64,000 bases of DNA from the NCBI GenBank assembly GCA_964035575.1, contig OZ037893.1:434001-498000 (forward strand), read 5' to 3'. The DNA is from Rhynchopus sp. YZ270_cl-10. Lineage: Eukaryota; Euglenozoa; Diplonemea; Diplonemida; Diplonemidae. Of this stretch, positions 58,760-64,000 are shown in pieces. Positions within the stretch are counted from its first letter, which is position 1; every line of letters begins with the position of its first letter. The translations under genes and the position numbers were made by a program. The notes below the pieces were generated by a model, which was not told the origin of the DNA, did not search any database, and saw only the letters and a program-made list of their open reading frames with translations.

Positions 58760-59900
58760 CAGGCTTCGCGCTAACTTTTGGAAAAAAATCTGAAAAAACG
58801 TGTTTCGGGACCAAAAAAACGCACCTCAAATAGTTGTGCGTCAGGGGGTGAAAAAACAGTGTTTTGTGGCATTTCCGAGCCAATCCCGCGCTGTGGTGGG
58901 GCATATTCGGGAAAATGGACAAATTTTTAGTGACTTAAATTTTCACAAAATATGAACCCATACTCTTAAACAAGGGGCATTTTCAGGTCTGAAAACCCAA
59001 ATTCAGATGAAATTGTGGTGTTTTGACTGGGAACAGGTAGCGCCGCAGGCGCACGGTACCCAACTTTTGTCTTTTTATGTTTCCCTTTTTTCTGCTTTCT
59101 TTTGATCGCGCGAGCCGATTGCTCTCCACGGTGGGGTCACATGTGTGTGTGAAAACACTCTAAAGTACTCTTACTCTGAACGATGAGATTCCTCTGGTTT
59201 TAGTAAGGAAACCCCTGTTTGCAAAAAGTGCATAAATTTCCTGTGGCTTTTCCCCACCAAGAGGTCGTTTTGTTGCATTTCCGAACCAATTCCGGATTGT
59301 GGTGGGGGATGTACGGAAAAATGGACAAAAATGCAGCGACTTAAAATTTGACAAAACATGAGCCCATACTCGTAAACAAGGGTTATTTTCAGGTCTGAAA
59401 ACCCAACGTACTGAAGAAGCTATCGGTAACGTAGTGATGGCGGTGGGGTTTCAGTGACCACAGAGAAGAGTGAGAAAACCCAGGACGGTTATGGCCTCGG
59501 AGGGGGTGTGCCCCATGGCGTCCTAATCAATCTTTATCCGTGAGGGAGGGGAGATCATCCTCAGGGGGGATGTGGAGTCGTACTCAAAATAAAATGAACT
59601 GTACATAAGTATATCATGTTTAAACATAAAGGAGGGTAGGAACAGGTAGCGCCGCAGGCGCACGGTACCCAACTTTTTTCTTTTTTTCTTTTCCCTCTTC
59701 TCTGCTTTCTTTTGATCGCGCGAGCCGATTGCTCTCCACGGTGGGGTCACATGTGTGTGTGAAAACACTCTAAAGTACCCTTACTATGAAATATGAGATT
59801 CTCTGGTTTTCTTAAGGAAACCCCGGTTTGCAAAAAAAAAACGCACCACAAAAATATCCAAAAATCCCGGGACAAAGGACAGAAGTTAGCGCAAAGCCTG
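58760..59900. mobile_element. Non-autonomous transposon with 8-bp target duplication
   Basis: 1141 bp with ends CAGGCTTCGCGCTAACTT and AAGTTAGCGCAAAGCCTG (inverse, one mismatch), flanked by the perfect 8-bp direct repeat AGAGAAAG at 58752-58759 and 59901-59908. The interior contains its own duplication: blocks CAGGTAGCGCCGCAGGCGCA and CGCGAGCCGATTGCTCTCCA occur near 59034-59135 and 59641-59740, and GTGGTGGGG...ACGGAAAAATGGACAAA recurs near 58890 and 59298. CAGG ends plus 8-bp duplications point to hAT. A truncated relative lies at 38948-39350. Confidence 0.85.
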
Positions 59901-60007
59901 AGAGAAAGGGTTTTTTTTTTTTTTTTTTTTTTTTTTGTAACGTAACGAAGAAAGAGGGGGGAATGCAACAACAACAACAAAAATGAAGAAAAAAAAAAAG
60001 GGTGTTG

Positions 60008-60050
60008 ATAAGATGAAAACCCCAAGCCTCGTGTACTTGGTCACCTTAAC
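60008..60050 (+). repeat. H1 hairpin repeat copy (compensated stem)
   Basis: TAAGATGAAAACCCCAAGCC, TCGTGTACTTGGTCACCTTA; CCAAG pairs with CTTGG, a double change from CTAAG/CTTAG. Confidence 0.7.
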
Positions 60051-60160
60051 AAACGGAAACGCACATATCACAGCATCCCTAGAGACAGTTCTAAAACTCG
60101 CAAGTTGGATAGCGAGGTGTTCACGAAGTGTAAAAAAAAAAAAAGAGAAGGTTGGTTTTA

Positions 60161-60190
60161 TATGAATCTAAGCCTCTCTGCTTAGTCACC
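60161..60190 (+). repeat. H1 hairpin repeat copy
   Basis: ATGAATCTAAGCCTCTCT, GCTTAGTCACC; its last bases fall in the target duplication of hAT copy 2. Confidence 0.65.
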
Positions 60191-60196
60191 TAATTT

Positions 60197-60927
60197 CAGG
60201 GCGTTCGCTATCGCCATCGTTTTTTCCTGATCGTGGCGAAATGCCAAAAACCCCTAAATTTTTGCTTTTTTACTAGTGCTTAAAATAGCCGGTCAAAAAA
60301 TTTTTCCGCCGGAGAGAAGCTAGTTCGTGTGGGGTGAATCCCTGGTACTGAGTGGTCAGAAAAAATTTGCGATTTGCGCGTGTTCCCTTCCCCAGCACAA
60401 GTGCTATTACAGCTGAACTTTCCTGATACTAAAACCAGCAAAACGATGGAGAATTTCATCAATCCCCCCTCACTGAGGGTCTCTTTGTGTTGTTTAATCA
60501 AACAGATGTACAAGAGAGAGGCATCTGTCATATGAGACTTCATCCTTATTTTGATTATTTTCAACTCTCTGCCGTTGAAGATAGAGTTGACACGAGCAGT
60601 GACACCTTCTATAACAGGGGGTACGGTACACCTTCAGCAGACTGCAGGATTGAGGAGCGAGCGGGAGAGCTGGGGAAACTTCCTCTCACGGCAGGCGGGT
60701 TTGCGGAACAGTGGACACCCCTCTGCGACCCCCCCTCCGGGGGGGTCGACAGGGTGGTGGGGAGAAATCTCTCTCTCTTTTTTTTTTATCCCCCTTTTTT
60801 ATTTATTTATTTATACAGGGTTTCGCCCCGGTGGGGCGAAGCCCTGGGGCGAAATAAAATGTCATTTTTTCAGGAAAAGATTTTTTTAACGAAAAAAAAT
60901 ATTTTTCGCCCCGGGGCGAACGCCCTG
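60197..60927. mobile_element. hAT-type non-autonomous transposon, copy 2
   Basis: 731 bp, same ends (CAGGGCGTTCGC / GCGAACGCCCTG) as 35049-35791, flanked by the perfect 8-bp direct repeat CCTAATTT at 60189-60196 and 60928-60935. It aligns to copy 1 along its length, with a small insertion near 60400-60430 and deletions near 60570 and 60700. It inserted at the edge of an H1 hairpin. Confidence 0.9.
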
Positions 60928-61177
60928 CCTAATTTATATAAAAAAAAAACCTTCGCTCTTTACAATTCAACACCTTTTTTTTGAACTATCAACAGTTACT
61001 AATTCAGTTCCTTTATCAGATCGAAAGGTTAACCTGGTAACGTCAGAGAAATAAGCCTTGCCCGCCCAAAGCAGACAGCTCTAATCAAACCGAACGAAGT
61101 AAACTGCCGATATAAGAAAAATACGAGACTCAACCTCCTTTTGGTGACCCCAAAAAAAAATATAAAAAAGAAACCGT

Positions 61178-61212
61178 TTATAAGATGAACCTAAGCCTCT
61201 CGTTGCTTAGCC
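61178..61212 (+). repeat. H1 hairpin repeat copy
   Basis: TTATAAGATGAACCTAAGCC, TCTCGTTGCTTAGCCAGC. Confidence 0.7.
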
Positions 61213-61910
61213 AGCTTTAAAAAAAAAAAAAAAAATCGTTGCACAACCACGAAAAACAGATTTAGGATAAACCAAAATCGTAAAATTCTGTTGGAAATTA
61301 AAGATGCATGAAGACTGTTTTTTTTTGTGTTTGTTTTTTTTTTGTTGTTGTTTTTTTTTGTGGGGAGAGAACATCGATTTACATAAGGGGAATGGGCGGT
61401 GGGGGATAAACAAAAAAAGAGAAAACACATACAAATAACGTTTTAAAAAAAGGCCCTTTTTTTTGCTCCTTTTCCTAAAACATTCCCCCCCTAAATTCCA
61501 TTTTTTAAAGGGTATTTCTTGCAACCCTAAAAAAGGATCAACTGAAAGAAAATGTATAAAACCAACGTACACAGCAGGGGGGTGTGGGGATTATAGTTTC
61601 GCACAAGAATTTTTGTTTTGTTTTTTGTTTTTGTTTTTTGTTTTTTTTGCAGCTCTTTTTTTTCTCTCTTTTTTGTATCGACAATCACTTCGCTCCCTCA
61701 CATCAAGCTCTGTCAAATACCGGGCAAAATACCCCTCATTTTTTTGTTGTAACTGCATGATCCACAAAAGAATAGATTTGGGGGACAATCTTCACCTTTA
61801 GAGCAACCCTTTTAACCGTTTGTTCACAACATTTTTTTTTTTTTTTTTGAAAACACAATGGTTAACAGACGCGGATTGCATCCCCCCCTTTTTTTCTCCT
61901 ATTTTCTCTC

Positions 61911-64000
61911 CTATTTCGGTGAGCGTCCTGCTGCGCCTGGGGAACGAACACGTCTACCGAGCGAAGTTTGGCGGAGAGGAGCGGGGGCAGGGTCGGTGTG
62001 ATGTGCGGACACACGGGTGCCGTGGCGGGGAGAGGTGTTGGTGTTGGAGGTAGAGCGAGCGGATGCGGCGGCCTTCTGCACACGTGCCTTCTGTGCGGAC
62101 TGTGTCTTGAGTGTCTGCTTCGGTTGGAAGCGGTGAGGGGAGACGTGTTGCCGCGAGCTTGGTGGCGGTTCGCTGCTCCCCGTAGGGACCGTCCCGGTAG
62201 GGAAGAACCTACTGCGCACAAACTGCTTAAGGTCGTCGTGGTTGCGGGTGATGCGCTTGATCTCCTGGTTCATGTCCTCAATCTGCGTCTGCACGTCCAC
62301 CTTCTGGCGGTCAGTGTTGGAGAGCTGGTCGCGTGCCTCAGACACCTTCGAGAGCAGTGCGCGGTTGACTGCGAGGAGGTCCTTGTGCTCGGCCTCAACG
62401 TCTGCAAGGTCTTTGCTGGTCACACCGTTCCTGTAGGGGAGAGGGGAGGGGAGGGCATATGGTGTGAAGTGACGTTAAGTTTTCATGGGGGGGGAAAGCA
62501 TCATTCTGGATAGAGCTTGCTGGTACTGCTGTGGTCAAGAAGAACCGGCAGATGGTGAAGGGTGCGTATCAATACTGCATACTGCATGCAGAGAGAAAGG
62601 GCAGCACGAAGGCTGCCTCAGGGATTTGGGGAGGGGAAGGTTGAGGCATGGGTCCTGGACACATCGTAGCAAAAAGGGGGGAAGATGATCCCGAAGTGAC
62701 GTTGCTGGCAATCGGTATTGGGGAAGAGACATACTGTTCGGAGAGCTTCTTGTGCTCGGTGCGAAGTGCCGCAAGCTGTGCCTTGGCGCGCGACACCTCT
62801 GCCTGCGCAGAGGCGATCTCTGCGTCTGCCTCTTCGTTCTCGCGCACGATCTCATGGTACTCCTTGTCAAGGTCCTCAAGCTTCTTGTTGTTCTCCTCGT
62901 TCTCCTTCTCCTTCTCGTTCTTGAGCTGGCTAAGGGTGTTCTCGGACTTCTCAATCTCAGCCTGGTATTTGAGTTTGTCCTGCTCGGCCTTCTTCTTGGC
63001 AGCAGAAAGACGGTGGATCTTCTCGGTCAGAAGCGCCATGCTGTCGTCGAAGTTGCGGTTCAGGTCCGACAGACGCTGCTGCGCCTGCTCGAAGGTGGTC
63101 GTCAGGTAGCGGTTCTCCTCCTGCACCTTTGCAAGCTCGGCCTTCTTCAGCTCCTGCATTGGGGGAAAGAGATTGAAGAGCAAAGTAAAGTTGATAACAC
63201 ACGCCGCTAAAATCATAGAAAGCTTGAGAGAAGATGAATCTTTCTCAAAGGTCGTACGATATCCATAAAACGAGAGCTCCAAGCGAGAGGAGATGGCACA
63301 AAAGTGTCTGGCTATCACATAGCAACGTTTTTAAAGGCTTTGCCAACAGTGCGCGGGACATACCAGAACTGCCTCGATCTTGGCGAACTTCTCACGTGCC
63401 GCAGTCTGCTGGCTTGCGAGCTTATCCATGAACCTGGGAGAAAAGGTTTATGTTTTTATTTAGGTGCGTTGTACGGTGGGCTACTCAGAGGGAATACTTT
63501 TTTTGTCAGATGATGGCCAAACATAGCTTTTAGTCATCGATACTGCAGGAATATGAATGAAACACCCCTCACAAAGAGGCTTATAAGATGAACCTAAGCT
63601 TCTATGTGCTTAGTCACCTTTATCGCGATCGTTATCGCCATTGCGGATAGGGGGGTGGAGTTTTGTTCCATACTTTCTGTCTCTGTGGATCTGAAGGGAG
63701 TTGCGGAAGGCAAGGGCAAGCTGGCGCTGCTTTGTATGCTGCATCTCAAGACGGGTGCTTTCCTCCTTTTGCCTGTAGGGAAGAGGACGTTTTGCGACAT
63801 TGTTATTGAAAAATAGAAACCCCTGAAAATATGGTGATTTGGAATAGCAGCAAAAACGTACCTGAGAAGCTTCTCCTCTTCGCGGAGCTGTTCCTTCTCC
63901 TTCCTTGTCTCCTCAATCTCAACCTCTGTGTGCTTCAGCTTGCGCGAGAGCTCGTCTGCCTGGCGGCCAACAGCATCGGCCTCCTTCTCCAACTCAGCGC
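61911..64000 (-). CDS. Long coiled-coil protein, C-terminal part, 5' end outside window
   Basis: Five exons read continuously: 63862-64000 (partial), 63674-63772, 63364-63433, 62735-63153 and 61911-62430, with donors GTACGT, GTATGG, GTATGT and GTATGT. The encoded 400-plus residues are almost pure coiled coil: KHTEVEIEETRKEKEQLREE, STRLEMQHTKQRQLALAFRN, MDKLASQQTAAREKFAKIEA, TTTFEQAQQRLSDLNRNFDD, KKLEDLDKEYHEIVRENEEA and DRQKVDVQTQIEDMNQEIKR. A basic Ser/Pro/Thr-rich tail of about 100 residues follows, ending GRRVRSPGAAGRSPK. Helix continues across every junction, which supports the splicing. A flagellar or basal-body protein is likely by type, but no specific family is assigned. The second intron carries an H1 hairpin. 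Confidence 0.85.
63580..63620 (+). repeat. H1 hairpin repeat copy inside an intron
   Basis: GCTTATAAGATGAACCTAAG, CTTCTATGTGCTTAGTCACC; in the 63434-63673 intron of the coiled-coil gene. Confidence 0.7.

Larger units (their letters stand above)
57383..61910. other. Gene-free stretch, 4.5 kb, rRNA fragment and mobile elements
   Basis: Contains the LSU rRNA fragment (57506-57692), element 58760-59900, H1 hairpins (60008-60050, 60161-60190, 61178-61212) and the second hAT copy (60197-60927). No protein gene supported. Confidence 0.65.

Noticed and set aside
61968-62513. 181-codon plus-strand frame
   Set aside because: Antisense of the coiled-coil exon; no independent support.
1-64000. tRNA genes
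   Set aside because: I looked for GGTTCRANTCC-type T arms with matching acceptor stems on both strands and found none convincing; the L3 TTCGAGGT end is not a tRNA.
1-64000. CRISPR array
   Set aside because: The dispersed hairpins are irregularly spaced over kilobases and the genome is eukaryotic.

Overview
The window is eukaryotic nuclear DNA, most likely from a flagellated protist. Several genes are split by short spliceosomal introns (donor mostly GTATGN followed by a T-run, acceptor YAG). Ribosomal proteins eS17 and uL23 are of eukaryotic type. There is an N-DRC flagellar subunit (DRC4/GAS8), a CMGC kinase and an isolated fragment of divergent LSU rRNA. Coding regions are GC-balanced, while the spaces between them are full of A/T homopolymers and dispersed repeats. 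A free-living metamonad (fornicate-like) would fit, but that is inference; no single marker settles the species.

All 20 supported genes, plus one doubtful exon, lie on the minus strand, so the 64 kb reads as one unidirectional array from right to left. From the right edge: a coiled-coil protein (61911-64000, 5' end outside); a Ser/Pro/Gly-rich protein (56555-57382); a CLK-like kinase (53703-55007); two tandem paralogous EF-hand proteins (46499-47995 and 44883-46328); an Alba-RGG RNA-binding protein (42114-43632); a cathepsin L-like protease (39697-40677); a 297-aa helical-repeat protein (33936-34873); uL23 (32727-33200); a 1801-aa multidomain PH protein (26942-32347); an IQ-motif protein (25783-26790); eS17 (24232-25163); a 413-aa membrane protein (22381-23849); a secreted Cys-rich protein (19172-19843); DRC4 (16740-18146); a membrane-anchored ubiquitin-like protein (14959-16270); a calmodulin-like protein (11138-11599); a secreted double WD40 protein (7361-9406); a three-module type I surface protein (3877-6141); and the N-terminal half of a MOV10/SDE3-like helicase (1-2540, 3' end outside).

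The spaces between genes are the unusual part. Two copies of a hAT-type non-autonomous element (35049-35791 and 60197-60927) and a third, different element (58760-59900) each keep perfect 8-bp target-site duplications. A 1045-bp element with 234-bp inverted repeats (51507-52551) is flanked by CATATG. There are several foldback elements of 100-150 bp. Spread through intergenic DNA and introns are about 19 copies of a roughly 36-nt hairpin (called H1 here), plus related hairpins (H2, H4). These keep a CCTCTCGT-like loop while the stem changes with compensating substitutions, and every copy points the same way, opposite to the genes. Two further short families (L3, about 95 bp; C5, about 95 bp with two CGAA/GAGGA-type mini-hairpins) recur. 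The hairpin families are the best candidate for something undescribed.

Functionally the genes are a mixture: flagellar or cytoskeletal (DRC4, coiled-coil and possibly the EF-hand proteins), translation and RNA (eS17, uL23, Alba, MOV10-like), cell surface or secretion (three signal-peptide proteins and a protease) and signalling (kinase, IQ, EF-hand, PH). No metabolic operon logic applies.
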